DNA of 64,000 nucleotides from Orthonyx spaldingii (lineage: Eukaryota > Chordata > Aves > Passeriformes > Orthonychidae), in assembly GCA_013397795.1 (NCBI GenBank), contig VZTJ01000306.1:248001-312000 (forward strand), given 5' to 3'. The notes beneath the pieces are model-generated. The model saw only the letters and a program-made list of their open reading frames with translations. It made no database searches and was not told where the DNA came from. The position numbers and the translations under genes were made by a program. This document shows, piece by piece, positions 14,901-26,776 of this stretch (within the stretch, counting starts at the first letter, position 1; each line of letters begins with the position of its first letter).

Positions 14901-16479
14901 GCTGGCCAGGACTTGGATCTAAATGAGCACCCCATCTTTCAGACCCAACTGCATTCTCTTGCCAAAAACTGAGATTGACCTGTTGTATCTGGAGGCCATG
15001 AAATTATGTGATTCCTTTTCAGGTCATGTGCACCCCTGAAAAGCACAGACTGGGCTGATTTTCCAGAAACCCAGGGGAACCCTTGAATAAATGCACAATC
15101 AAGTGACTAGTTCCCCTATTAATGCTGACAGTAACATTTGATCCCCACCTCCATCTAGAGGAAATGATGCTGATATCAATTCACCCTAATTTAGCTGAAA
15201 TTACCTTTGGTGTATGCATGGCTGTGCTTTGGAATAGTAACAAAATTTTGGCTCTATTCTCACATGAATATTTTTACAGTGGATGCAGTCTTATTGATTT
15301 CAGAAAAAACAGATTTACAATACTGTATCCCCTTAAACAAATTTATCTTATTAACCTTAATTTCTTGGGTACTGTCCTGGAGGGAGAGCCCTGGTAGTGT
15401 TGATGGGTTTATTGCACTCATGTGTGGGAGGTGAAAAGCTCGGCAAGGCAGCCAGTCTCCTTTCTTCTGCTGCTTTTGGCTTGTGAGCTCCAGCTTGTAG
15501 CACAAAGAGATGACAGGAAAATATTTGTCTAGTGGGGTATTTAGCAGTCACTTGTGTCTAAGGCAGCCTTTGTCACACACCAGTGCTCTGAGGAGAAGCA
15601 GGCTGCCTCACGTGAAGGTGCTCCTTCCATCCTGCACTTACAGCAGCGTCAGTGGGCCACGGCTCTGGTCTGGCTGGGGCTGAAGTTCCACTCTGCCTCC
15701 TGGTTTGGGGGGTTTGGCCTCTGCCTGCGCAGTGAAACCCTGGAACTGGGTGGGTCCCTGCACAGCGTCTTGCTCATGCAAAGCACCAAAGCTTTTTAAC
15801 ACTTGCTCGCCTGCCTGGTGCTCTGAGCAGGTTTTGGTGTTGGGATCTTGGCTAAGGCACCCAGGATTGATGCTGGTGCAGTCCTGGGGCAGCTGCATCT
15901 CTGTTCCTGTGTCTCTGCTGCTGCACTCATCTGAGCCAGTGACTGTCACATGTGAACCTCCATGGATGGGTCCCTTGGAGATTCTCATCTCTGCTGCTGT
16001 CACCACAAACTCCTCTCCTCTCACCCTCTGCACTGGCCCTGGCATTCCAGCCGCAGTTAGAGATAAACCCCCAGGTCAGGGAGGTCTGGCAGCCGAATTA
16101 CCCTCTGCGGGTTTTCTGGGCCCATAAAGTGGGATTTTAACCTGTTGCTTGTGTGTGATGTGACTTCTGGCTGCTCCCAACCTGCAATCCCCCTGGAGGG
16201 CTGAGCAGTGGCCAGCCCTGCTGGGAGGGGGTGGGGGTCTGTGGGGAGGAAGCCTGGCTGTGGCAGTGACAGTGACAGTGACCAGACAGGATCTCTCTCC
16301 CCTGGGAGAAGCCCGGTGAAGGCAGGCGATGGAAGGTCAGGTTGGACTCAGCTGTTGCAGGGAGCAGCAGCACCTCCACTCTGCCCCCTCCAGAGCGTGT
16401 CCCCAAGGTCCCGGACACCAAAGCTCAGGAGTTTTGCTCCTGGTGGCTCCTCCCTTGTCCCGTCCCCCCTCAGCACCGT
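8961..16479. other. Intergenic; no gene recognised
   Basis: Mixed sequence with a TTAATTAATTAAT run at about 10508-10520, the 14-bp repeat near 11.0 kb, a GC-rich part at 13640-14050 and a six-base CAGTGA triplet repeat at about 16264-16281. I found no exon, RNA gene or transposon. Confidence 0.5.
10983..11022. repeat. 14-bp tandem repeat, 2.9 copies
   Basis: The unit CCTGTCCCCACATT occurs at 10983-10996 and 10997-11010, with a partial third copy to 11022. The two full copies are identical, which suggests a recent duplication. Confidence 0.95.
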
Positions 16480-16955
16480 GGGGGTTCGGTGGGTGATGCC
16501 CCCGGCCCCACCGGGGCTGTCTGCAGGGGATCCCGGCTGCGCCTGGCCCGCGCCGGACCGGTTTGGCCAAGGGGATGGAGCGAAGCGTCCTGTGCAGGGA
16601 GAGCTGGGCTGTGCCGGGCCGGGGCTGGTGGCACTAGGTGGCACCAGCGAATTAGGAGCGAGGGCTGGGCGTGCAGGGCTCGGGAGCCAGCAGCCGCCTC
16701 CCAGGGGGCTCGGGAGAGCTGCTGCGGGGTGCCTGCAGCTGGGCTGTCCTCTGCCGCAGCTTGAGCCTTTTCCTGGTGCTGGGGGTACGCGCATCCCTCA
16801 TTCTCAGGGTGTCTGAGCACCAGAGCTGCCTTTGGCCCCGCACGCTTTTGGCCTTTGGAGCTTCTCCCCCTCTCCCAGCGGTGCGGGGACAGGTCCCGGC
16901 AGGGCTGGAGGAGCCGCGGCTTCGGCGGAGCGGGAGGAGAACGCGGCTGCAGCTC
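16480..16955. promoter_or_regulatory. Orphan CpG-island-like block
   Basis: By hand count there are close to 40 CpG steps in about 475 bases at roughly 69% GC. That is an observed/expected ratio near 0.65 and about meets the usual CpG-island thresholds. No recognisable exon lies beside it. Overlapping open frames on both strands (16208-16816 plus; 16348-16794 and 16470-16961 minus) follow from the high GC content. It may be the promoter of an unannotated transcript, an enhancer, or simply GC-rich DNA. The counts are manual estimates. Confidence 0.45.
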
Positions 16956-17219
16956 TTTCATCCCTCGCAGGCACTCTGCAGCCTGGCTGGGTAATTAGCC
17001 CTCCTGGCAGCAACTTGTGGCGCTGGGAAGGAGAGGATTTTCCTTTTCCATCTCTCACTTTATCATCTTTCCATTTCTGGCCTTTTATCTTGTTCCTGTC
17101 CATCATTGCAAGGTCTTTGCCATAAGCTCGTGCTTTGCTCAAAGCCAGGCTGCACTGAGAGAACTTGCTGTGGGCACTGCTGCCAGGGACACGAGTAAGA
17201 TCTGCAGCCAGAGCTACTC

Positions 17220-17560
17220 AAAAGACTTTTTTTTTTTCCTACAAGATTTTTAATAAAATATAATATTAATCAAAGCCTTCAGTGGAACTAGTGGATCTCG
17301 TTTTTGAATTTGGAAAGCAATACTTTCTGGGGGTATTATGGTTGTAAATATTTCATGTCCCACTTCTGCAATACAACCCAAGTGTAAAGTAATGGAAAAA
17401 TAGTGCTGGCATAGGAAGGGGTAATAGACTATGTGCAGAAAAAATGAGACTAATTATCATAACTAATTAAAATAAGTTGCTCTAACTGTATAATGACTGA
17501 TTAAAATTTGCTATTATGTTATGAGAAACATATGTAAAATATCCTTTTGTTGCAGGAAGA
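17220..17560. promoter_or_regulatory. AT-rich block with TAATTA sites beside the orphan CpG island
   Basis: An abrupt switch from the GC-rich block to AT-rich sequence is followed by two TAATTA homeodomain cores 13 bp apart (17451-17456 and 17464-17469), plus further TAAT cores. The texture resembles conserved enhancers. Conservation cannot be judged from one genome. Confidence 0.3.
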
Positions 17561-20500
17561 ATGACTGTTGCCCAGTTGTTCCTGCTGCCACTACTGTGCT
17601 GATCAGGAGCAAACCCAGTGAGCTGTGCTGGCCTGCTGCTGGAACTGTGTTCCTCCTGCTGGTGCAGGGGGTAGGGCTGGTTGTGGCTGCTTTGGGAAGG
17701 GCACACGGCCTGCAGTGAGTCCTGGGACGGGCAGCAGCAGCCTGTGGGGCAGCTGGAGCTCTGGCATTCGATGGACATCCTTATTTTGGAGCAGGACCAG
17801 CCCAGAGCTGCCCGGGAAGGACCTTGGGCTGCCTCAGAGAATGCAGTGTGAAATTCCTATGGTTACTGCTAATGCATTACTCAAAGCTCAGGTGGTTATT
17901 ATATTTATTCTATAAATACATTATCCTATTATCCTATTACCCACTCTAATACTGTAACTAAATACTAATAATAGATCATTGTATGCTTAGGTAAGTTTTT
18001 CTACCTCTGGTTCAAGCTTGTTCCTCTATGGAAAATCACTCTGAACTCTTTCTTCACAATCTGCCTGCTGTGTCTGCTCCTGCCTGCCCAGCACTGACCC
18101 CAGCCCTGCCTGACTCCCATCCTGCTTCCTCTCCCTGGGAAGGGCAGTAGCTGAAACGCGGTGCAAGAAACTCATTTCCCCTTGAAATATAAAACATGTC
18201 AGTGATGTATAGCAGTTGCTGCTGTTGATGTCAGTGAATGCTTATTTAGGTTCAAATGTGTTCGGCTTTTTGACTTCCCATTCAGAAAACACGGGACAGG
18301 GAATAACAATGGATGAGTAAGCACAAGTCTTGGCAGTTGGAGTTAAAGGTGCCACTGGAGATTGGGCATCAGGAGCTTTTTTAAAAACTCATGTTATCTC
18401 TTTAATGCCATAAAACATCAGGTAATGCATTGAATTGACTGTCACACAGGGTATCAGGACCGTGATTAGGCAGTTTCTCAGACTTTGCCTGTCAGCAGAA
18501 AGATATGCTCTTGGCATCTCTTCCAAAATAGTTCCCTGAGACTTTGTTTTGGGGAGAGACAGATAAAGTTTTCGCTGATTAGATGAGGGGGACTTAAGAA
18601 ACCAAATGGCAGGAGTGATAAAAAGTGATGCATGATGTTGGAGGGGAAAAAGCTAGAGGCTGCAAGGGATAGAGGCTCAGGTGGGGTGGAGAGAATCTGA
18701 AATGAGGATAAAGAAATAATTGGCACTGTGTGTTCATCCTTTCTTCCCATTTTGCTCTTTGCCTAACCTCTGGTGGATTAGACAGACTGACCCATCCTTA
18801 TTCCAAGAGGTTATTTCTTTTAGAAGTGCGGAGGAGACACAGAAAACACAGTTTGTGCATGCTGCTGGCAGTGCTCAGCACTGCCTGGTGTCAGTGGCAC
18901 TGCCTGGTGTCAGTGGCACTGCCTGGCCGGGCTGTAGCTGCTGCTGTCCAAGGGAATTTCCCCCTCCTTGTTCCAGCTGTCCTGAGCTCTGCTGTCCGCT
19001 GAGCAGTTCCTCTCTTTACAAATTCATTTCTGGGCTGGGACCTTAGCTTTAGGGAGAACAGTCTTCAAATGAGACCCAAGGGGAAAATGTGGGGAATATT
19101 TCCTTGTTTCTGTGTTTTTCGAGAAGCAGGATGAGCTCAGCAGAGGCTGTTCCTGGAACCTGTCTTTCTGTGTGCAGCTACAGTGCGGTGGGCTGTATAG
19201 CTTTGATTTCTGAGCCTTGCAGACATAGGCCAGTTTCCCTTCATCTGATCCTCAGGAGAAGCATGGGCAGTGAGTGTTTCGTGATGTTAAGTTGCAGTTG
19301 GTTTTTAACGTATAATCTTTTATTAGCAGAGGCAGAGCCCAGGAAAGCCTGGACTCCTTGAAATAAAAGCTTTCTCCCAATTCTATTGACCAAGGAAACA
19401 TGTATCCCCATCTCAGCCTTCAACAAGCAGTGGAAGGTGATTTTTAAAAATTTTTTTTAGCATGGTGCTGCAGGGAGCACGTGATGGGTACTGTTCCTGA
19501 ACATCACTCTTTAAAATCCTGGGCACAGTGGGCACATTGTGGTTTGTGTTGCTGCAAAGGTGCCCTGCAGTGGTCTGTACGAAAGAGGCTTGAGTTAAAC
19601 GAGCTGGTCCTGAGCTCCCCGGGGACTTGCTTGAGGGTGGCAGGTCTGACAGCAGGTGGAACTTTGCCAAAACCATGCAGAGCACAGGCTGCTTGTCCAA
19701 GTGAGGCAATGGAGCCTCCAGGGAGAGCACAAATGGCTCAGCTTCCCCACAGAGTGCTGGTGTTGGGGTCTGGCAGCTGCACTGGCCTCAGCAGGATGCT
19801 GCACAGCAGGTATGAAACTTCAGAGAAAAGAAAAAGGAAATAATGGTTGTGTCAAGGCCACTGTCTCAAAAACATAATCTTGCTCCACTTAGATTCTGAT
19901 GTACTGAAATGGATTGTTCAGCAGCCACTGTGATCTGCTGAAAGCCTCTCCAATCTCATTTTATGCAAATATTCCCCATTCTCTGGATTTTTACCTCTTT
20001 CCTTTTGAATAGTATCTGTTTTCACACCAGAAAGATGGGAAATGGGTGCAAAGACCTTGACAAGTGTGAATGCTGCACTAAGGGCCTGCTCTGTGCTAGG
20101 ATGAATGCTCCATGCTCGGCATGGGAGAGGGGCTGTTTTGGGAGGATGGGACCTCCCTGAGAGGCTGCACACAGTTCTGTTCTTATGACTGGCATCACCC
20201 CATCCCTTTCCAATCTGACACGGTCTGACTTTCCATTGTTGCAGTGCACACCAGCTTGCTACATATTTCTGTGTTGTACAGTCCATCCTTAGATTAATAT
20301 GAACTGCAGCACTGTCCTCTCTCCTCTGGAGAGGTGCCTGGAGGTGTTCAGCAGCTCCGGCTGCTGTGTGTAGTTTATCTCCTGGTCTCCACCTCCCTCT
20401 GCAGCCCATGAGCTGCCCTTTAGTGTGTTGTCAGTCCTTTGTGTGTCCCAGGCTTTGGCACTGGTGCCCCCTGCCCTCCCCTCTGTGGGTGGTGGGACCA

Positions 20501-23500
20501 CCCCCATCAGCTCTGCCTCCTGCTCAGTTCACTTTATGCCATTAAATCACAGAAGGACAAGGGATGCAGAGTCCTTTGTGCAAGTGGCCCACAAAGCCAG
20601 GCCCCCTGAAGTGTTTACTGTGGTTTAGAAAGGGTCTAACCTTTAGACAGAAGGTTTGAGCTTTATTAAACAGCTGGAGCTGTTCTGACAGTGAGCTCCC
20701 CTGGGCATTGAGAGGGATGAAACCAGCCTGTGCTGCTAATTGCAGATGCTCATCCTTCACTGAGAGTCAATATCTCTTAAGGGATCAAGGCCACCCCACT
20801 GCCTTCAATATGGGCAGGGCATGGCAGGTCACTACAGCATGGAGATGTAGTTAAGCAGCACATTTCTGCCTCTCTATTCTTGCCTACCAAAAAGTGCTGG
20901 GAGGACTTTGGCTGTTGCTAGTTAGTGTGCTTTGCTTAACTTTTGTTGTAGGAAGAGTTCAGTGTGAGTGCAGAGAGGGTTTGGATGCCTGGTGCTGTAA
21001 TTGGGAAGTAGGAGATGCAGACCCCCAGGCAGAAGTTCAGCTCCATGTCCTGGTGCTCCCAGGGAGGTGTGGAGCATATGGGTCGTACCTTGCAGGGGGA
21101 AAGGAGAAAATGGGGGGGGGTGCAAAAACTCCTGGAGTATGGATGTACCCTGGGGTTTCCTTTGTATTTTCTATGTGTGCTTTGCAATGCTGAGACTTAA
21201 TACAAATACAAGATAAATACTTTTTTACTACTAATGCAGTGTTTCCTCTACCCCAAGTCACCCTGCTGTAGTGTGAACCCCATCATGTTGTTAATTAGGC
21301 AGGGACTAGTGAACCGCTGTTATTAAAATTCTTCCTACTTCTTGCCTTTTAACAAACTACAGCATCTTTGAGCTCGTGCCAATTTCAATTTAAACCTTTG
21401 AAAAATCTCTAATCTTCTCAGCCATTTTTAAATTTGTAAACATTAAATATCCATTGAACATAGATGATGATGCTGATTAGGGTGCCTCTCAAAATGAGAT
21501 CTATTTTTCCCTACATATCTTAGAGTCAGAAATACTTAGGAGATGCTCTTTCATCAGCCTGGTACTGAGTGGGAGTAAAGGTGGTGGAATAGCAGCTGGT
21601 TTAGACAGTTTAGGGCGAATGCAGCCAAGTAGGAAGTTTACAGTACATTGTTCTCATGGGAATGTGTCTGGAGAGGTCAGATGCTGTGCATTGTTTCCTG
21701 TTAATGCATATTGGAAACAGAGAGCAGAGTTGTGACTTTTTCAAGACAGGTGTAGATTCATGGAGATAAAAAGCAGGAAAGTTGCTAGATGTAACCCAGG
21801 GAAGGAGCAATGCTGACCTGTGTAAAGGGATTCATTTGGAAGCCAGTCATGTCTCTTCTTGCTTTGCAATGTGTATGACTGAGAAGCGAGGACCTAGCAA
21901 AGCTCCCGAGGCTGGAGTTAGAAAAGTTTCATTGACACTTCTAAACTGATGCCGGGGTCCTTTATAAAAGTGTGAAAATCTTCCTCCCAAGATTTGCTGG
22001 GCTTTGTTCTTCCCTCTCAGGATGTAGCATTGCATTGAGAAACAAGCCAGGACTGTCTGACCCACTTAAGATAAAGCTAAACTCAAGAAAATGCATTGTC
22101 ATCTCTTAAATAAGAGCTACAAAGGGGAAGCCAACGGAGCAGTAACATCCCTGCTCTCTCTGCCTGCCTCCGCACCGATGGCACTGTGTGCCTCTCTCCA
22201 GTTTGCCACGGGACAGCAGCTCTGCCCTCTCACAGGGATGTCAATCAAAGGGCTTTGCTGTGATAAACAATAACTCTAATTGTCTTGACAGCTGGTGGCA
22301 AGAGTCAGGAGGCTCAGAACTTCCCCAGAGGAGGAGGTAAGATGAGAACAAAGTTAATGCAGCCTCCCATTGCTGCCTTGCTGACTGGAGAGGTGACACA
22401 GCGGGTCAGGGCGGTGGGTCAGACAAGGAGCAGTGTGAATGTGGTTTGTGCTGCCCTCCCTGAGCAGGCTCTGCTGAGCCAGCTGATTTACTGCCAGCAG
22501 CGTGGCTGCAGCCTCACCACCACCACGAGCTGACTTGTCAGGTCCAGGCTCTGCTCCCCGGCTGGACTGGGCCAGCCAGGCTCTCTCCTGTGATTCTGTT
22601 ACTGCCAGCTTGAGGTAGTTTAAAATTATCTCAGGTACCAAGCCTGTCTCCTACACCTGAGCCATGCACAGGCTCTCCCTGGCTGTTGGGGAAGGCACTG
22701 AGGAGGTTAAGACACCACGTTTGCAGCATCACCTTGAGCACGTGCTCTGTGTTCAACCTTCCAGCTGCTCACCAAACCCTGAACCCCAAAACAAGGCCCT
22801 GCTGGTGTTAACCCCGTGTGTGACAGAACAGCAGGGCTCAGCTCAGGTGTTTGTTCTGTTAAAGTTTGTGCTGTGTGAACACACAGTCAAATTCCTCCCC
22901 ACAGTGAAGTCACCCTTGGCAGTGGTCAGCTGAGGAAGTCAAGAAGACACAATGAACAAGGTGACTTTAGCAGGCTTAAAAATAGGCCTGTGGAAATGCT
23001 TTTAAGGACCTGAAAGGACTTATGTCACCTTGCTGGGGGCTGTGTAGAGGAGAAAGCTCTATAGAAAGGTAAAATGGGAAAGTAAAATGGAGGGCAGTTC
23101 TTATAGAGCTGTTCCTGATTGTTCTAAGTGTTTTGGGGTCAGCAGAGATCCGGGCTTTTCATTTGATTATAGCACTGAGCAGGTTGTTAATCACACAAAT
23201 GAGAACCTTGTGATGCTTTTAAATAAACAATACATACAATTTAATGTTTGTGGCTTGTAAGCACTACAAGCTTTGTTACTGCCTCTAGAGGACGGCTGTG
23301 TGGTTTATAGATTGGTGGTCCATGGTGCTCTTAAATGCACGGGAGCTCTGCTAATGAAACCTGGATGCTCCTGTGGTGTCAGGGCCGGACTCCCCAAGAA
23401 CAAATCCTTGGGTGACTTTCAGGCTCTTCAGAAGCTGGTTGGGTGTGAAGTCCAGGTTCATATTTAAAGGTGTGTGTGGGGGGACCCATGTCATTTCAAA

Positions 23501-25164
23501 ATGAGACACTCAGGTTGTTTCTGAGCACGTGCTTTTGAGGAAAAGACCCTGTTTTTATAGTCTTGACATCCAAGTGATGGCAGTGGGTGTGTGTCCCAGG
23601 GGTCTGAGCACAGACATTCTTCCTGAGTTCTGTGAGAGACACTGAGTAGGAGGAACATCACTGACTGAGCTGGTGGAGAGCTGGGCCCCACGACAGTCAT
23701 TTCCCAAGCCAGCTGGAGTTAGGCAGCTGTGGTGGAGGTCTAACAAATTAGATGAGTCCCTCCTCTCTTTCCTTCCCCCCCCAGGCCCTTTTACAGCTGT
23801 TTGCAATTTGTAGTAAAGACCAGAGCCTTTCACCTCGTGCCTCATGAAGATATCTTTGCCCAAGGTGTGTGGTACCCCGTGTCTGGCTGTTCTTACTCTG
23901 TGAAACAGACCATGAGAATGGAGAGAAATTCCAGCACAACATTCAGTTTTCCCAGAGAAATGGAAACTAGCAAATGAGACAACAAAACATGTTTCACACC
24001 AGCACAAAGAGAGGAAATGGAGTAAGAAAATAAAATAAAATGGGATGGCAGAGACAAGTAGGAAAAGAAGCACAGCAGTGTTGGGGACAGGTGTGGAAGC
24101 AAAAAGCTGAGCTGAGACCAGCAGTGCCTCCAACCTCTGTTCCCCAGCCTTGTGTGGAGTCAAGGCTGTGGCTGCTGCCCTGCTGTAGCAGGACAAGACT
24201 TTATCCAGAGGCAGCAGCTTCTGTCCTATTCCTGGTCCCACAGAGCCACCCAAAGCCCAGTTCATCACCTTTCTCTTGGGGTTAAACACAGCAGCAAGAA
24301 ATGGTTTTGCAGCCTGCAGTCCTAGTGCCAAGGTCCTTTCCCCAGTTTTTGGATTTTATCCTTTCATGTTTGTTATCCTTGCTTTAGCCTCTTGCTGTTG
24401 CCAGTAACGTGTTCTGTCCATGCCCAACTGTGCCAGATAAAACATTTTATTTTCAGCAAAATGATTCTAAAATGTAGTTTCTTTGATTCTCCATTAAATA
24501 AAATCTTCGCTGGTAAGGAGGACACAATAAATTATGATCTGGGGATAAAGAAGTCATATGAAGGAAGGCAAAAGCTTTGTTTTCCTGGTGAGTAACATCA
24601 AACAGGAGCCAGTCTGAATCTGTGAGTCACCCTGACAGAGAGCCAAAGGTCTTGTGCACTGCTGGGAAACATCCCTGTGGAGGGGGGAACCTCCACAGCA
24701 TTTCACCCCAGGAACACCAGGACAAAAAACTTTCAGGATTTTTTTTCCCCAGGAAACTGTAAATATGTGACTGCTTTGCATAGTTGGGAAACAGGCAGAA
24801 CATGTGAGTCAATCTGAAGCAACCACTATCTATCTTTGATCTTAATCTACCTTTGAGGAGGTTTCCCCCTCTTTCTCAGTTAAATCTTCCATCAGAGTGG
24901 TCCTGTCTGACTCAGTTAAACCTGTGAGGAACTGGACTGTGCACTTCATCTCCCTGGGACAGAACTGTCAATTGGGAGGTATAGCTGAATCAACTTCCTG
25001 AGCTGAAGCACAGGAGAACTTTTCATTGGAAAGCGTGGTTTTGGTTCATCTTTTTGATTCTTTTATTTTTACAAAGCAAATCCAAGTGCTCGTGTGAGAC
25101 TGACTTGCAGATGAAAACTAATGAGTGAAATGACTGCCTTAATGAAGAAAATGCTACTAGCAAG
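17561..25164. other. Intergenic; AT-rich patch at 21.3-21.5 kb
   Basis: No coding exon is supported. The purine-rich plus strand at about 18580-18720 and the AT-rich patch at 21290-21500 are the only compositional features that stand out. A 258-residue minus-strand frame at 23555-24331 begins with TTG and has a hydrophobic stretch caused by T-rich sequence. I do not regard it as a gene. Confidence 0.45.
18879..18926. repeat. 19-bp tandem repeat, 2.5 copies
   Basis: The unit CACTGCCTGGTGTCAGTGG is repeated exactly at 18879-18897 and 18898-18916, with the first ten bases again at 18917-18926. It lies in otherwise unremarkable DNA. Confidence 0.95.
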
Positions 25165-25275
25165 TTGTTAAAAGTACTTTAATCATAATTAATAGAATAA
25201 AATTAATACTGAACTTTAACTCTTCTCAGGTGTTTTAATTAACAATTAAGTTTAATATTGATTATGACACATCTT
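25165..25275. promoter_or_regulatory. Homeodomain-site cluster, possible enhancer
   Basis: About 110 bp hold TAATTA at 25186-25191 and 25236-25241, further ATTAAT and CAATTAAG cores, and a TTTGCAT octamer-like site just after (about 25274-25280). The density of such cores is high even allowing for AT content. Function is inferred only. Confidence 0.3.
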
Positions 25276-26727
25276 TGCATACTCTCAAATGCCTGGGACA
25301 GGGCAGTTCTAGAAGCTTCTGTGATGACACATTCATAAACACCAGGCTGGAGGGACCTTTGTGATTTGCTTGTGCTACCCTGTGTAAATAACCAGTCTGA
25401 TAAGATCAGAGTGTTTGGGTTCTGTGTGTTGTTACACGAGGAGTAGCTGCCACTCTGACGGGGCAGATGCCACAGCTACCTCACAAACCATTTCAACTGT
25501 TTGGTCAGTCTGTTTTGTACTGAAAGTGCAAGTTTTTCTCATAAGTTTCATGTATCATCCTTTTTAGAGTACTTCAGGCCCCTGCCAAATATCAGCCAGG
25601 AAATGGTCTCTGAAAATTTTATTTTATTTTTTTTAATCCAGCATATGCTGCAGGATATTTCCAGAAATATTTGACTGCAATATAGTGTCAGTGCCTGTGG
25701 AGGCTGGGTGGCAGCAGGTCTGAATCCCTGTGCTCACCCTGAAGGTGTCTGGAAACTCAGGAAGTGAGGGCTGGAGCAGTGGTTGCACAGGGCTGAATGG
25801 AAACTGGGAGACTTCCTGAGCTGCTCTGGAAGGGGCTTGCAGAGGAGGGGCATGTGTTGTCTCCTTTGACCCACAGTGTGACAAATCCTCTCCCAAAATG
25901 TAGGCTTGGATCAGAGCAGCTGGGGAGATTGCGGGAATACTCCTGCCTTACCTCAGCAGGCCCTCTCCCGTGGGAGACGTGCCTTGCTCTGTTATGTTGT
26001 GCTTTCAGAGGTGTCCAGCTTCAAAATGAAAGGGGTGCATGTCCTGGAGGTGAGAAGATGGGAAATGTGAGCAAGCAGCAGCCTTCATTCAGTGAACAGT
26101 GTGTGACTTCTTCCAGGGTTGGAGCTCCTCCTTCACGAGGCCGCCCTGACCTGTGCAGGATGGCTCAGAGATGAACAGTTGCTTTCACAAGGCCATTGCC
26201 TTTGTCTGCAGGTGCTTGTGAGGCCTCCTGTTGCACTGATCCGGTGGTGACCGTGTTCTTTGGAGGCATTGTTCAGAACAGCTGACTCCACTGCTGGTTT
26301 TGAAGCTCATCCTGTAAAACCAGAAAGTCTCAGGCAGTTCCTTACCTCTTCCACCTTTTCTCCCACCCTCAAGCTTCCTTAATGTTGTCACAATTGCAGC
26401 ATTCTCAGAATGTTCCATGAAGGTGCAGCAAACTGTAGGGAACTACTACACATTGGTAAAAAGTGAGTTTTGAGTCCTCATATGCAAATATTCATCCTGG
26501 GAGGATGACTGTTATCTAGTCAGGGAGTAAACCACTATTGAATTACATGTCAAATCTAAACTGCACCAAATTTTGAATTTCAGATCTCAAACACTTGCAA
26601 AACAGTTCTCATAAACAAGTTACAGATCAGAAATTAGTCACCAAAACCATTGTGACTAACTTTAAATAACAAGATAGATATGGGGAGGGGTGGGGGGAGA
26701 AAAAATCTGCTCAGAGATAATTTTCAA

Positions 26728-26776
26728 GATGAATAAAATAATATTAAAATTATTCATCAAGCTTATCAAGCTTGAT
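26728..26776. repeat. Two adjacent inverted repeats
   Basis: The 9-bp arms GATGAATAA (26728-26736) and TTATTCATC (26750-26758) flank a 13-base AT-rich loop. They are followed at once by the 8-bp arms TCAAGCTT (26757-26764) and AAGCTTGA (26768-26775) with a 3-base loop. ATCAAGCTT also occurs as a direct repeat. The two hairpins share two bases, so they may be alternatives. Confidence 0.8.

Noticed and set aside
16208..16961. Several 140-200-residue frames on both strands
   Set aside because: They follow from the high GC content of the orphan CpG island.
20330..20365. CR1-like phrase (CCTGGAGGTGTTCAGCAG)
   Set aside because: The match is short and is not followed by the rest of the CR1 consensus. 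It could be chance.
23555..24331. 258-residue minus-strand frame with a hydrophobic stretch
   Set aside because: It starts with TTG. The hydrophobic part reflects an A-rich plus strand, and no family is recognised. A single frame of this length is expected by chance in this much sequence.
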